Numbered from the stretch's first letter, positions 9,303-18,861 are shown. The stretch is DNA of 64,000 nt from Porphyrobacter sp. CACIAM 03H1 (GCF_002215495.1 NZ_CP021378.1:3038764-3102763), one strand, 5' to 3'. The notes: generated by a model not told the origin, from the sequence alone. Translations and numbers: made by a program.

Positions 9303-9640
9303 CCGCTTTCAGGATTGGAAACGGAAGCACCTAAGGACTGTAATGAGGGCACGTTGCTGCCAGACGGTTTCGCGCAGGCGAAGGGCTGGTTCTGGCGTAA
9401 GTTGCTGTTCAAGGCTCGTTCGCCGAGCGACGCATTTTGGGGCGATTGCCGACCGTCGGCTGTCGGTGAGCAATCCGGCGCATCTGACCTTCTTTATCCG
9501 CTCAGTTCTGTGCGTCGTGCCTCGAATGCTATGCCTGAAGCGCTCAGGCCGAAATTCGCCTGCACGGCCAACCGGTGCTGACACACAACGTCAGAAGACC
9601 GCTTTGCTCAAAGATAGATGTTCCCTAGGATGCCGCGGTC
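9303..9640. other. 338-nt intergenic gap, no gene supported
   Basis: Separates the two-gene nuclease-like operon from the Septu-like pair. Short reading frames exist on both strands, but none has a convincing ribosome-binding site or a recognisable product. It probably contains the promoter of the downstream pair. No repeat or terminator stood out. Confidence 0.5.
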
Positions 9641-11257
9641 ATGACGAATTTCTCAGTCTTTCCCCCTAGCAAAGACGCGCCGCCCTCGTTTCGCGGCGTA
9701 GCTCTGCAGCAGGATCGCTGGAACGACTTCAACTTTATGACGCAGTACCACCTCTTTGTTACGATACCGGAGTTCAGCGGCCTGATCGGCACGCTAAAAA
9801 TTCTGAAGCGTGGTCAGACGGAAAAAGATGGTCTGCAGCTAGAGGTCGGGCCGCTCGCTGCGCTCAGTGAGGACTTCGTCTCTCTTGGGCAGGATCTCGA
9901 CTATTACGAGCGCTTGGCTGGATTGCCTGAAGGACTCAGGTCAGAGATTCTGACGTTTTTGCGCGACGCGCTGGCCTTTCCCGACCATGCGGAGACATTC
10001 TTCGGTGAGAAAGGTTGGGGCACCTCTGTCCTGCGCTATATCGAATGGAAGACGTTCCAGCGCGATGCCGGTGTCTTGTTGCAGCGGGACTATGATCGCG
10101 TAGCGCGCCTCGGCCTTGAAGCGTCGTTCCATGTGAAGGGTTGGGTCGATCCGTTCCAGTTAGATTTCAAGGCGCCAAACGATGCGGCCTTCTGGGGTGC
10201 GCCTGACAATGTCCTGCCAGACCGAATTGCGGTTCTCATTGGCCGCAACGGTTCCGGCAAGAGCACACTGCTGTTTCGGCTGGCTCGTGTCCTGCACGCA
10301 TCCCAGCGTGAGCGAGCGAGAGAGGAGCTGACGACGTTAGGATCGATTGCCCCGCCTGGCATCGGCTTCACCCGCATCATCAATATTGCCTACAGCGCCT
10401 TCGACGAATTCCAGATTCCGGGCGTGGATCACCGCGAGCGCCTCCAGATCGTTGAGGATCTCGAGCGTGGCACTGGCCGCTACCACTATTGCGGCCTTCG
10501 CGACATTCCGGCGGAGGTGCGGCGGGCCGAGGGTGTTGGTGACGTCGATGGTGGACCAATCGAGCAACGCGACCTCGATCGCCAGGAAATGATCATCCTC
10601 AAGTCAAGCGAGAAGCTGGCGAATGAATTCGGGGGAATTGTCACCCGCATCAAAGATAGCGGGAAACAGGAACTCTTCGGGAAGGTCTGCCGCCTCCTGG
10701 CATCGGACACATCGCTATTCGACCTTGGCGCCGACCCGGCTGCGTCAGTTCTCGAACATGCCATAGCGTGGTTCAAGGTATGGAGCACAGGCCATAAGAT
10801 CGTGATGCACGCCGTCGCGTCGCTCGTGGCTCATACCGAGCCTAAGTCCATCGTCCTGATCGATGAACCGGAAAGCCACCTTCACCCCCCACTGCTCGCG
10901 GCATTGATGCACGCTGTTCGGCTGATCCTGCGGCACAATGACGCGTTTGCCGTCATCGCCACGCATTCGCCTGTGGTGGTGCAGGAGACGCTGGCACGGC
11001 ATATCTCAGTAATCCGACGTTCCGGCGCCGAGACCCGCATCTTTCCCTCGCGGATCGAAACCTATGGCGAGAGCATCGGCGAGATTACGAACGAGGTTTT
11101 CGGACTGACCGCAGACGCGACCGACTTTCATCACGCCTTATCGAGACTGGTTGATGCAAACCTATCGCTAGAGACGATCGAAAGACTGTTCGATCGCGGG
11201 CTGAGTCTCCAGGCACGTGCATTCGTGATGACGCGCATAGCCGAGCGGAAGGGCTGA
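9641..11257 (+). CDS. Septu-like ATPase (PtuA type)
   Basis: 538 residues. An ABC/SMC-type ATPase with Walker A GRNGSGKST near residue 201, Walker B SIVLIDEPESHLHP near 403 and an H-loop/switch VIATHSP near 439, the pattern of AAA_21/RecF-like defence ATPases. Next to it, after a single base, is an HNH-nuclease gene. That pairing matches the Septu system (PtuA ATPase plus PtuB HNH nuclease) and the equivalent effectors of some retrons. No reverse transcriptase or retron RNA is visible here, so a stand-alone Septu-like unit is favoured. The first 190 residues have no motif I recognise. Confidence 0.8.
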   Translation: MTNFSVFPPSKDAPPSFRGVALQQDRWNDFNFMTQYHLFVTIPEFSGLIGTLKILKRGQTEKDGLQLEVGPLAALSEDFVSLGQDLDYYERLAGLPEGLRSEILTFLRDALAFPDHAETFFGEKGWGTSVLRYIEWKTFQRDAGVLLQRDYDRVARLGLEASFHVKGWVDPFQLDFKAPNDAAFWGAPDNVLPDRIAVLIGRNGSGKSTLLFRLARVLHASQRERAREELTTLGSIAPPGIGFTRIINIAYSAFDEFQIPGVDHRERLQIVEDLERGTGRYHYCGLRDIPAEVRRAEGVGDVDGGPIEQRDLDRQEMIILKSSEKLANEFGGIVTRIKDSGKQELFGKVCRLLASDTSLFDLGADPAASVLEHAIAWFKVWSTGHKIVMHAVASLVAHTEPKSIVLIDEPESHLHPPLLAALMHAVRLILRHNDAFAVIATHSPVVVQETLARHISVIRRSGAETRIFPSRIETYGESIGEITNEVFGLTADATDFHHALSRLVDANLSLETIERLFDRGLSLQARAFVMTRIAERKG

Positions 11258-11258
11258 T

Positions 11259-12116
11259 ATGTGGGTTATGCCACCCCAGGATTTGGGTGATCTCGACCAA
11301 TCCCTGACGAGCGCGTTGACGCTGGCGAACGGCAATGCCGTGTACCCCCTCTCTGCGGTCGAGCGGGCGGCGATCCTCGCGGTATACGAGCTCTATGATG
11401 CGTTGCTCGGCCAGCCGGACGCGGCCCTGACACCCGCGGATCTGAATGCTGCGCGACCATACCTTCAGGCCGCCTACGATCAGGTCCAGATCGGAGGGCG
11501 GCTAGCAAGGCTGCGCGAGCGACTTTTGGCTTCCACCGACCAGTGTCCCTATTGCGGCTTTGGGGAACCGCGCGATCTCGATCACTATCTTCCGCGCAGC
11601 GTCTACGGCGATCTCGCAATCTATCCGCGCAATCTCGTGCCTAGCTGCAGCCCATGCAACAATGCCAAGCGCACCGTCGTGCCTGGCCTTGGCCCCGCCG
11701 AAGGCCCCGGACTAATCCACGCCTATTTTCAGGCCTTGCCGGACGCCGACTTCCTGAAAGCCGACGTAGCTTTCGTGGCGGGCGCATTGGAGGTTTGCTT
11801 CGAAATCGACGCGACGCAGTTGGATGCCGGACTGGCGGCAAAGCTTCAATTCCAGCTTGACCGCCTGAAGCTCAACGCGCGCTATCGCGGTCAGATCAAC
11901 ATATTTCTCTCCGAACAGCGCACCGCGATGCTCATGTTTAGGGAGCTCGAAGCCGCACTCTTCAGTCAATATCTCGTGAAGTGCGCCGGCGATCTGGCCG
12001 CGCGGTTCGGCCGGAATGACTGGCGCGTCGCATTGCTTCGCGCACTCTCAAGCAATGCTGATTTCTGCGCAGCGCCGCAGGACTATCTTGGTAGTCAGCA
12101 GGCCGAGGCGGCTTGA
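11259..12116 (+). CDS. Septu-like HNH endonuclease (PtuB type)
   Basis: 285 residues. It contains a zinc-bound HNH fold: CPYCG at residues 96-100, DLDHYLP around 107-113 and CSPCNNAK around 130-137. The ATG follows the stop codon of the ATPase gene by one base. In Septu, PtuB is the DNA-cleaving effector held by PtuA. The C-terminal half (about 150-285) is helical and not recognised. A general HNH protein of another ATPase/HNH family remains possible. Confidence 0.8.
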   Translation: MWVMPPQDLGDLDQSLTSALTLANGNAVYPLSAVERAAILAVYELYDALLGQPDAALTPADLNAARPYLQAAYDQVQIGGRLARLRERLLASTDQCPYCGFGEPRDLDHYLPRSVYGDLAIYPRNLVPSCSPCNNAKRTVVPGLGPAEGPGLIHAYFQALPDADFLKADVAFVAGALEVCFEIDATQLDAGLAAKLQFQLDRLKLNARYRGQINIFLSEQRTAMLMFRELEAALFSQYLVKCAGDLAARFGRNDWRVALLRALSSNADFCAAPQDYLGSQQAEAA

Positions 12117-12374
12117 ACCTCCGCAAGAGGGCCAAGATCTTCCCGATGACCACGCAAGCGCTGGCCTGATCAGCAAAGGTAATCACTCGTCTTCATCGTA
12201 GTTTCCGCCGCAACGATGCCCCAGCTGTCTTTGCAACGGAATAAGTGCGCATAACTGTCGGTCCGTGTCGGAACGTTCCATAGGCAGCTAATGTTAGGAG
12301 CAGTGGTTCGCCCTAGCTGATCTGAACGGCCGCCTTTGGTCGAGAGCCGCCAAGGTTCATCATTCAATCGCCAC

Positions 12375-13106
12375 TCAGCCAATGCTGGGCAAATCGACAA
12401 CTCGGAAAACGGCTCCTGATCCGGCATCACGCACAAGATCAACGCGCGCGCCGTCCCAGTGATAGTCGAGGTGTCGCCCCTGCAGGGGATTTGACGCGCA
12501 GTCCGGGTATAAGAGCGCAACGCATTCTCCACCCGGATGCCGGACGCTTGGGAAGGCGATCCCGTCCGATCCCGCGCCCCTTAGTTGGTGCGCTAGCGAT
12601 TGAGATGCGGCATAGCTATCGGGATCGAGCTCCGGAACCAGCTCACCCGCCAGAGCTCGGAGATCATGCAGATCTGCATCGACCGACATGATGATTTCGC
12701 GGAACTGCGAGGTCCATCCCGGCGCTTCCCGGGTTCGCGCCATGAAACGGGCATGATGGTGGATTGTCTCGAACAGCGCAGTTTCGAACCGATCCCCGAC
12801 GTAGAGAACACCGTAACTGCCATCGGTAAAGCGGCTTGGCCGGTCGGTGCTGATGTGGGTGAATGGCGCCATGAGATAGGAGGCGCCGTTGCCGCCAACG
12901 CGTCGATCAACCGGAACGAGGTCGATATTACCAATCGTCGCCATGATGCGAGGATTGGTCTTCTGCTCGGCCGAAATCAGCAGCGGCCAGTCCGCGGGAT
13001 CGGCGATGTCCTCGAACAGGTCGATCGGCGGAAAGGCGCTGCGGATGATCCTGACAGCGCCCTTCCACTCAACTCTAGAAACGGGGATTTCTGCTGCTTC
13101 GCTCAC
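12375..13106 (-). CDS. RES-domain toxin of a RES/Xre toxin-antitoxin pair
   Basis: 243 residues, GTG start overlapping the antitoxin stop by 4 nt. The RES-domain landmarks are present in order: an Arg in DRPSRF, Glu residues in ETALFETIHHHARF, and a C-terminal block with SVRHPGGECVALLYP. RES toxins known from MbcT/ParT degrade or ADP-ribosylate using NAD+. The antitoxin gene lies first in the operon, as is usual for this family. The role may be plasmid-style maintenance of the element or abortive defence. The 258 nt downstream (12117-12374) hold no gene I can support. Confidence 0.88.
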   Translation of the reverse strand: MSEAAEIPVSRVEWKGAVRIIRSAFPPIDLFEDIADPADWPLLISAEQKTNPRIMATIGNIDLVPVDRRVGGNGASYLMAPFTHISTDRPSRFTDGSYGVLYVGDRFETALFETIHHHARFMARTREAPGWTSQFREIIMSVDADLHDLRALAGELVPELDPDSYAASQSLAHQLRGAGSDGIAFPSVRHPGGECVALLYPDCASNPLQGRHLDYHWDGARVDLVRDAGSGAVFRVVDLPSIG

Positions 13107-13516
13107 CAGCCGCCGCGCTCAGCGTCGAGGTAGCGACGCACCCGCATGATGTCAGTGAGTTCACCTCCGAGCATCATATCGAGGGCGCTGGAGCCCCCGA
13201 ACGCATCATTGGCCGCCCTAATCCAGGCATACCCGCGGGCAGCCTCCGTGAAGATGATCCGGAGCGCCTTATGGATGCCCATGAGGTTGGACAGACGCGC
13301 ACGCCCATCGCGCGAAACGCGCCCGGGGCCTTCCGCCTTCCATCGGCGATAGGAGCGCACCGGCATGTCGAGCAGCGTTGCCGCCTGCTCGTCGGTCAGT
13401 TCCCATTTGCCGAACAGATTGAGGACTGCCCGGAACATGGCAGCTGCCTCGTCCTGCGTAATCGGATCGGGCCGGAAGGCGGTAACGGCAGTATCAACGG
13501 GTTGCAGAGCCAACAT
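13103..13516 (-). CDS. Xre/MbcA/ParS-type antitoxin
   Basis: 137 residues from the ATG at 13516, which has GGAG at good spacing; longer upstream readings lack such a site. An HTH-like region (LTDEQAATLLDMPVRSYRRWK) is followed by the MbcA/ParS toxin-binding domain (GIHKALRIIF ... WIRAANDAFGGSSALDMM), which caps the RES active site in characterised pairs. It overlaps the toxin gene by 4 nt. Operator-like TGCCA/TGGCA boxes lie directly upstream, in keeping with autoregulation. Confidence 0.88.
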   Translation of the reverse strand: MLALQPVDTAVTAFRPDPITQDEAAAMFRAVLNLFGKWELTDEQAATLLDMPVRSYRRWKAEGPGRVSRDGRARLSNLMGIHKALRIIFTEAARGYAWIRAANDAFGGSSALDMMLGGELTDIMRVRRYLDAERGGW

Positions 13517-13552
13517 GGCAGTTCTCCATATGGCATCATATATTCCAGATAA

Positions 13553-13594
13553 TGCCATTTGGCAAGGATCTATACCGATGATGCCAGTCTGGCA
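13553..13594. promoter_or_regulatory. Two TGCCA-n-TGGCA operator-like palindromes upstream of the antitoxin
   Basis: TGCCA-TT-TGGCA occupies 13553-13564 and TGCCA-GTC-TGGCA occupies 13582-13594. A related CCATATGGCAT half-match lies at about 13527-13537, close to the start codon. The boxes fit cooperative binding by the HTH antitoxin. The second box is inside the last codons of the convergently placed upstream neighbour gene, so the site constrains that coding end. Confidence 0.6.
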
Positions 13595-16500
13595 ATCACG
13601 CTTGCGGCGCCTTCGATCGGCACGAAGAGCCGGGTCTGGTAGCGGATGACCTCGGTGAAGCAGCCTTGGGCCTTGTACCAGTCGAGGCGGGCTACGCTCC
13701 AACCGGTGAGCTCAATTCGCTGTGAGCCATTGACCAAGCTGCGTTTGACCATGAGCTGCTCGCGTCCCGCAAATTCCATAGCCCGGCCAGTAGCAAGAAC
13801 GGTCTGCACGATTTCATCGGCGGAAAGAGTTTGCTCGCGTTCCAGACCCAGCGCTCGGCACAGTGCGGGCACACAATGGGCGGGAACCTCGCGGCCGAGG
13901 AGCGAACGGCCATCAGCTGCCGAGATGCGGCTCACCCTCACGAAATCCGAAGGGAGCTTGTCCCAGACCGGCAGCAGGAGGCCCGTCGCGAGATAGAGGC
14001 GCTCCCGCTTGTGGCTGGAACGGGCTTCTTCGACCTCGGTCACCCAGGAATTTTGAAAATCGTCGAGGGAAACATCGTCCCAGCTGCTCTCCGCCAGCTG
14101 ATCTTCGGTGATGTGGCTGCGCTTGAGCGGACGCAGCAATTCGAAGCGAGTCACGCGCGTGCCGTCATCGGCAAGAATACTGCGAGCGGGGACCAGCAGG
14201 GCGACCCGACCAGAGCGGGCGTTCCGAACCGGTCGCTGCCGCTGCCCGGTGAGACCGTGGATCTCCTCGAGCCGCTTCAACGTAAGCGGCTTCAAGGCTC
14301 TGGCGATTTCCAGCTCCAGCAGATGGGTAGTCGCGCCCGATGCCGGATCGGTGCGCAGCAGCGTGTCGGACAGGACCGTGAAGTCCTCAACCGCGATGGT
14401 CTCCAGGCCGAGATCGAGTGTGCCGGCCTGCCGGGCGGCATCGATGCGCGCTTCGACCAGTCCCATGAACTCATCGAAGATCGCGTTCTGCAGGGCAATG
14501 GGAAGCGCCAGGATGCGGTTGAGCCAGCGTTGGATCGACGGCAGGTCATCGACCATCGAACCATCAGGCGCTTCGATCCGCAGCCCCGTCAGTTCCTGAA
14601 AGCGCCCGAGGCTGACGGCTTCGAGCTTGCCTGTGAACAAGAGGCCGAACCAGCGGTGGAGAGCCTCCTTGGCGTAGATGCTTTCGAGATTGTCGGCCGG
14701 ATCGAAGAGGTTCTGGCCACCGGTCTGGCGCTGCCCGCGCGTCAGAGCGCCCAAGCTGTCGAGGCGGCGGGCGATGGTCGAAATAAACCGCCGCTCGCCG
14801 CGCACATCGGTGGTCACGGGCCGGAACAACGGAGCCGATGCCTGATTGGTGCGATTGGTCCGCCCGAGCCCCTGGATTGCGGCGTCAGCCCGCCAGCCCG
14901 GCTCGAGCAGCAAGTGAACGCGGCGGGCCTGGTTCTTGGCTGCGAGATCGGCATGGTAGCTGCGCCCGGTTCCCCCGGCATCGGAGAAAACCAGGATGCG
15001 CTTGGCGCCGTCCATGAAGGCCTGGGTCTCGGCGACATTGGCGCGGGGCGACCGGGATTGGAGTTTCTGGCAACCACTGCGGTCGACGATGAGCCGGCGC
15101 GTCCGGCCGGTCACTTCCGCAACCTGGTCGACGCCGAAGCGTTCGATGATGGCATCAAGCGCAGTGGCGATCGGCGGCAAGGCGCAGAGCTGCTCGATCA
15201 TCCGGTCGCGCGCAGCGAGTGCTGATCGGCACAGCACGGGCGCGCCGAGTTCGTCGCTCATCGGCTCGGAGCGAGGATTGCCATTTTCGTCGGTAAACAC
15301 GGCCATCAGGCGAACGGGGAAGCTCTTGGCGAGATAGTCGATCACGTATTCCCGCGGGGAGAGGTCGATCTCGAGAGCTTCGCGTTCCTCGTCAGACAGG
15401 TCGGCCAGTCGCCGGTCGAGCATGGCCTCTGCCGTCGAGACGAGTTGCACGACAACGGCATGCCCATCGGCGATCGCCGTATCGATCGCGGGCAGCAAGC
15501 TGGGGAGCTTCATCGACAGAAGCAGCTGCGCGAAGAAGCGCTGCTTGGTCCCCTCGAAGATCGACAGCGCTGCGGACTTGGCACCCGAGTTGAGCGTCCC
15601 GCCGGTTTCGCCGTCGACGATGCGCGTGGCCTCCAGCGCTTCGCGCAGGTTAGCGTGGATGATGGCCCAGGCCTCGGCATAGGCATCGTAGACCGCGATC
15701 TGATCCTCGGTCAGGCAATGCTCGAGGATTTCATACTCGACACCGGCGAACGAAAGGGCCCGGGCCGTGTAGAGGCCGAGCGATTTGAGATCGCGCGCGA
15801 CCAGTTCCATGGCTGCAATTCCGCCATCGCGAATATCGGCAACGAAGGCCTCACGATTGGCAAACGCGGTCTCCGGACCCCAGAGCCCAAGGCGCGTGGC
15901 ATAGGCCAGGTTGTTGACGTCGGATGCGCCGGTGGCCGAGGCGTAGAGCACGCGTGCGCGAGGCAGGAGGTTCTGTAGGCGCACCCCGGCGATACCCTGC
16001 TCCGAGCCCTTGACCTTACCCCGCGATCCTTCGCCGCCAGCGGCATTTGCCATGGCATGCGCTTCGTCGAACACGATAACGCCGTCGAAATCTTCACCGG
16101 CCCAGGCGAGGATCTGATCCAGCCGCGTTGCGTCGCTCCGGCCCGAACGTAGGGTTGGACAAGTGACGAAGAGAATCCCGTCGTGCATCGCAATCGGGGT
16201 GCCCAGCTTCCAGGACGCCAACGGCTGGATGTCGATCGGGAGACCGCCAAGCGCGGCCCAGTCGCGCCGGGCATCTTCCAGTAGCGCCTCGTTCTTCGAA
16301 ATCCAGATATGGCGGCGCTCACCGCGCACCCAGCGATCGAGAATGACGCTCGCGACCTGGCGACCTTTACCAGCGCCGGTGCCGTCCCCAAGGAAGTAGC
16401 CCTGTCGGTAGACCTGACCTTCCGCCGAGGCCTTGAGCAAACAGCCTTTGTCCTCGGGCTCGAACCGGCCGGGAAGATCGCGCGCATGAGCGCTTGCAGC

Positions 16501-17811
16501 ATAGATCAGGGTCTCTGCTTGGGCGGCCGACAGCAGTCCCTTGGCGATAAGCCCGTCAGGCAGCTGCGGCACCGCGTCGGGCTTGGGTGCCGAAATCGAC
16601 CCCATGGCGACGGATTCGACGAGCGGCGTCGGATGCCCTGACGCGCCATCAATGACGATCCTGCTCGGGCGATAGGGCAGATAGTGGCCGACCTGAGGGG
16701 CAAGCGGTGCAGGGATTTCAAGAGACACGTAGGTCAGCGAACCGATGGCGGAGGCTGCCGGCGTAATCCTTGCTGGCGTCGGCAGCGGCCTGCGCGGCGC
16801 AGTAACCGGAAGGAACGGAGCACGAGCTGGAAGGTTCGACTTTTGGGGAGCGACCCTGAGGCTGGCGCGAGCCGGTAAAGCATCGACAAGTTCGGCCAGC
16901 TGGCGGAACACGTTCGTGCGGATAGCGACAGGCTCGTTGGGGCCTTGAAACTTGTCGAGAACCAGCAACCGCGTGGTGATCCCGGTGCCATTCTTGACGA
17001 ACGCACGTTCGACCGCAACATTGAGCCGCAACGAAACTGGCCCCTTCATCCCTGCCAGAAACCGCGCACAGTCGAACCATTCAGGCATGATCGCGACAAG
17101 CCGCCCGCCGGGCGCAAGCCGGTTCCAGGCCGATCGCAGATGCCTCGCCCCGGTGCGCCCATCGTGGCCCCGCTCGATCCCGTGTGAATAGGGCGGGTTC
17201 ATCAGCACGACGCTGGGACTGATGGCCGGATCGAGCAATTCGTCGATCAGCTCGGCATCATATCCGGTCACACGGGAAGCGGGGAACACAGCAGTCAGGC
17301 AGTCGCGGCGCAGCGGCGAGATTTCGTTGAGGGCAAGGCGCGAGCCGGCCTTGGCAGCCCAGACCGCGAGCATGCCCGTTCCGGCCGAGGGTTCGAGCAC
17401 AAGCTCGCCAGTGGCCAGCGCGCAAGCCCGGGCAGCAAGCCAGGCAAGGCGCGGCGGCGTCGCAAACTGCTGCCATTCGATCTGCTCGTCGCTGCGATTG
17501 GTCTGGGTCGGAACTCGGGCATCGAGGCCGCAGAAGAACTGTTCGGCCTCGCCGATCGGACTCGTGAGCTGGATCTGATCTGATGCTTGCAGGTGTTGAA
17601 CCTGCGCCAGCTCGAGCGCAGCGTGAGCATCACGGACTGACCATGTCCCGAGTGCATCGGTTCCGCCGAAGTGGTCCGTCATGGTGCGGTTGACGTCACT
17701 GCGCGAAATCGTGCGGCCTGCTGCAAACTGCGACGCCATTGCTTTGGCTGCTGTCACGACAAGCGGCGGAGATGGTGGATCGAATGCGAAAGCGAGGGAA
17801 GAGTTGGACAT
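13570..17811 (-). CDS. Methyltransferase-like / strawberry-notch helicase fusion
   Basis: 1413 residues. The N-terminal domain has a class I methyltransferase pattern: LEPSAGTGMLA near residue 140 and NPPY near 204, the N6-adenine methylase catalytic motif. It is followed by a strawberry-notch-type SF2 helicase with GDGTGAGKGRQ near 475, FDEAH near 580, and a C-terminal GLGRTNRTNQ helicase motif. This fusion is common on large alphaproteobacterial plasmids and ICEs, but its function is not established. Protection or remodelling of element DNA during transfer is a plausible inference. It is encoded downstream of the primase gene, with a structured leader between them. Confidence 0.85.
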   Translation of the reverse strand: MSNSSLAFAFDPPSPPLVVTAAKAMASQFAAGRTISRSDVNRTMTDHFGGTDALGTWSVRDAHAALELAQVQHLQASDQIQLTSPIGEAEQFFCGLDARVPTQTNRSDEQIEWQQFATPPRLAWLAARACALATGELVLEPSAGTGMLAVWAAKAGSRLALNEISPLRRDCLTAVFPASRVTGYDAELIDELLDPAISPSVVLMNPPYSHGIERGHDGRTGARHLRSAWNRLAPGGRLVAIMPEWFDCARFLAGMKGPVSLRLNVAVERAFVKNGTGITTRLLVLDKFQGPNEPVAIRTNVFRQLAELVDALPARASLRVAPQKSNLPARAPFLPVTAPRRPLPTPARITPAASAIGSLTYVSLEIPAPLAPQVGHYLPYRPSRIVIDGASGHPTPLVESVAMGSISAPKPDAVPQLPDGLIAKGLLSAAQAETLIYAASAHARDLPGRFEPEDKGCLLKASAEGQVYRQGYFLGDGTGAGKGRQVASVILDRWVRGERRHIWISKNEALLEDARRDWAALGGLPIDIQPLASWKLGTPIAMHDGILFVTCPTLRSGRSDATRLDQILAWAGEDFDGVIVFDEAHAMANAAGGEGSRGKVKGSEQGIAGVRLQNLLPRARVLYASATGASDVNNLAYATRLGLWGPETAFANREAFVADIRDGGIAAMELVARDLKSLGLYTARALSFAGVEYEILEHCLTEDQIAVYDAYAEAWAIIHANLREALEATRIVDGETGGTLNSGAKSAALSIFEGTKQRFFAQLLLSMKLPSLLPAIDTAIADGHAVVVQLVSTAEAMLDRRLADLSDEEREALEIDLSPREYVIDYLAKSFPVRLMAVFTDENGNPRSEPMSDELGAPVLCRSALAARDRMIEQLCALPPIATALDAIIERFGVDQVAEVTGRTRRLIVDRSGCQKLQSRSPRANVAETQAFMDGAKRILVFSDAGGTGRSYHADLAAKNQARRVHLLLEPGWRADAAIQGLGRTNRTNQASAPLFRPVTTDVRGERRFISTIARRLDSLGALTRGQRQTGGQNLFDPADNLESIYAKEALHRWFGLLFTGKLEAVSLGRFQELTGLRIEAPDGSMVDDLPSIQRWLNRILALPIALQNAIFDEFMGLVEARIDAARQAGTLDLGLETIAVEDFTVLSDTLLRTDPASGATTHLLELEIARALKPLTLKRLEEIHGLTGQRQRPVRNARSGRVALLVPARSILADDGTRVTRFELLRPLKRSHITEDQLAESSWDDVSLDDFQNSWVTEVEEARSSHKRERLYLATGLLLPVWDKLPSDFVRVSRISAADGRSLLGREVPAHCVPALCRALGLEREQTLSADEIVQTVLATGRAMEFAGREQLMVKRSLVNGSQRIELTGWSVARLDWYKAQGCFTEVIRYQTRLFVPIEGAASVIARLASSV

Positions 17812-17848
17812 GGGAAACCTCCTGACGAGGTCCTGCGTCTCGCAGGCC

Positions 17849-17888
17849 TCAATCAGCCGAAGGCCCCCTCCCCTTTGGCTCGCTGATC
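17849..17888 (-). promoter_or_regulatory. G-rich structured leader upstream of the helicase fusion
   Basis: On the minus strand ATCAGC ... GCTGAT flanks GCCAAAGG ... CCTTCGGC around a G tract (AGGGGAGGGGG) and ends in CTGATTGAG. It parallels the element at 3170-3208 upstream of the ParB-like gene. Between it and the start codon is a second small stem, CCTGCG-AGA-CGCAGG. The element overlaps the primase stop codon by two bases, so it could control the helicase separately within a primase-helicase operon. Confidence 0.5.
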
Positions 17889-18783
17889 AGGTTTTCCGAG
17901 CGAGCCTCGCCTTGAGTTCATCGTTCCAGTCGAAACCGGTGGACGCTGGCGCTCGCGACTGGATCACCCGGGCGGGCTCAGAATATGCCCTTCGCGCGCG
18001 CTGATCTGCGAGCTCGCCTCCCTCATCATTGTCGATGAACAGGTAGAGCTCGCGCACGCCCTCTGGAATCGCGACGAGGCCGAACCGCTCGTTACCGAGC
18101 GTTGCCCAGCAAGGGACGCCAAACAGCTGCATGGCTGAAAGGGCGCTTTCGATACCTTCGGCAAGGCCCAACCGGCCCGCTGCTGGCGGGGCAAGTCTGA
18201 CAGCACCACAGCCGAGGCCTCCCAATGCACGCTTGGGACGCTCGAAACCTGCCAACCTGCCGCTTCCGGAATCAAGGAAAGTCCGGTGCACCGCGATTAC
18301 GCCGACGTCAGTTGTGACGGCCGCCAACATGGCCGGGAGGAATTGGACTGCACCGCGTGGCCCGAGCGGCGTTCGCTCGAGATAACGGAGCTGATCAGAG
18401 GCACGCAGAATCCCGCGCTGTGCGAGGTATACTTCGGCGGGGGTGCCGGGGATCGCCGTCGCAGAGTGCCACAACCGTCGTGCGTTGGAATTGAAGGCCT
18501 TTTTTTCCAATCGATCAGCGGCCACGGCGCCAGCGCTATCGAACAGGTCACGACTTCGAACACCCTGGCGGTCCAGTGCCGCAATGACCTCCTCGTTCGA
18601 GCATCCTGCGAAGCAATGAAACAGGATCGCTTTCCGACCCAGTGTCACGCTGAGCGAGGGAGTTCGGTCGTCATGCGCTGGGCAGCAGCACATGCCCTTG
18701 TTCTGACGCCATGTTCCACCCAGGCTTTCGACGATCGTGCGAGCGCGACGATCAAGGTGATGAGCATTAGTTTGTTGGGGCAT
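17887..18783 (-). CDS. CHC2-zinc-finger/Toprim primase-like protein of mobile elements
   Basis: 298 residues. The N-terminus has a CHC2-like zinc-binding region ([13 protein letters not shown], then FHCFAGC, residues about 32-62), as in DnaG-type primases. A Toprim segment in the C-terminal half contains [13 protein letters not shown], with the acidic DxD pattern. No primase RNA-polymerase core of full DnaG length is present, so it is the short plasmid/phage type. It starts at an ATG at 18783, divergent from the transglycosylase gene, and shares with it a region containing a LexA-type box. Confidence 0.8.
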   Translation of the reverse strand: MPQQTNAHHLDRRARTIVESLGGTWRQNKGMCCCPAHDDRTPSLSVTLGRKAILFHCFAGCSNEEVIAALDRQGVRSRDLFDSAGAVAADRLEKKAFNSNARRLWHSATAIPGTPAEVYLAQRGILRASDQLRYLERTPLGPRGAVQFLPAMLAAVTTDVGVIAVHRTFLDSGSGRLAGFERPKRALGGLGCGAVRLAPPAAGRLGLAEGIESALSAMQLFGVPCWATLGNERFGLVAIPEGVRELYLFIDNDEGGELADQRARRAYSEPARVIQSRAPASTGFDWNDELKARLARKT

Positions 18784-18861
18784 CGACCCACTCCGTTTGA
18801 TGTGCCCCTCACGCGCAGCCTCCGCTCTGCAGGCGCGCCAACTGATTTCCCTCCACGCTAT

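Noticed and set aside
9303..9640. Possible retron RNA or reverse transcriptase beside the Septu-like pair
   Set aside because: No reverse-transcriptase frame is nearby and no clear msr-msd type inverted repeat was found.
12170..12532. 120-codon minus-strand frame downstream of the RES toxin
   Set aside because: Overlaps the toxin gene out of frame for half its length. It has no ribosome-binding site or recognisable motif.
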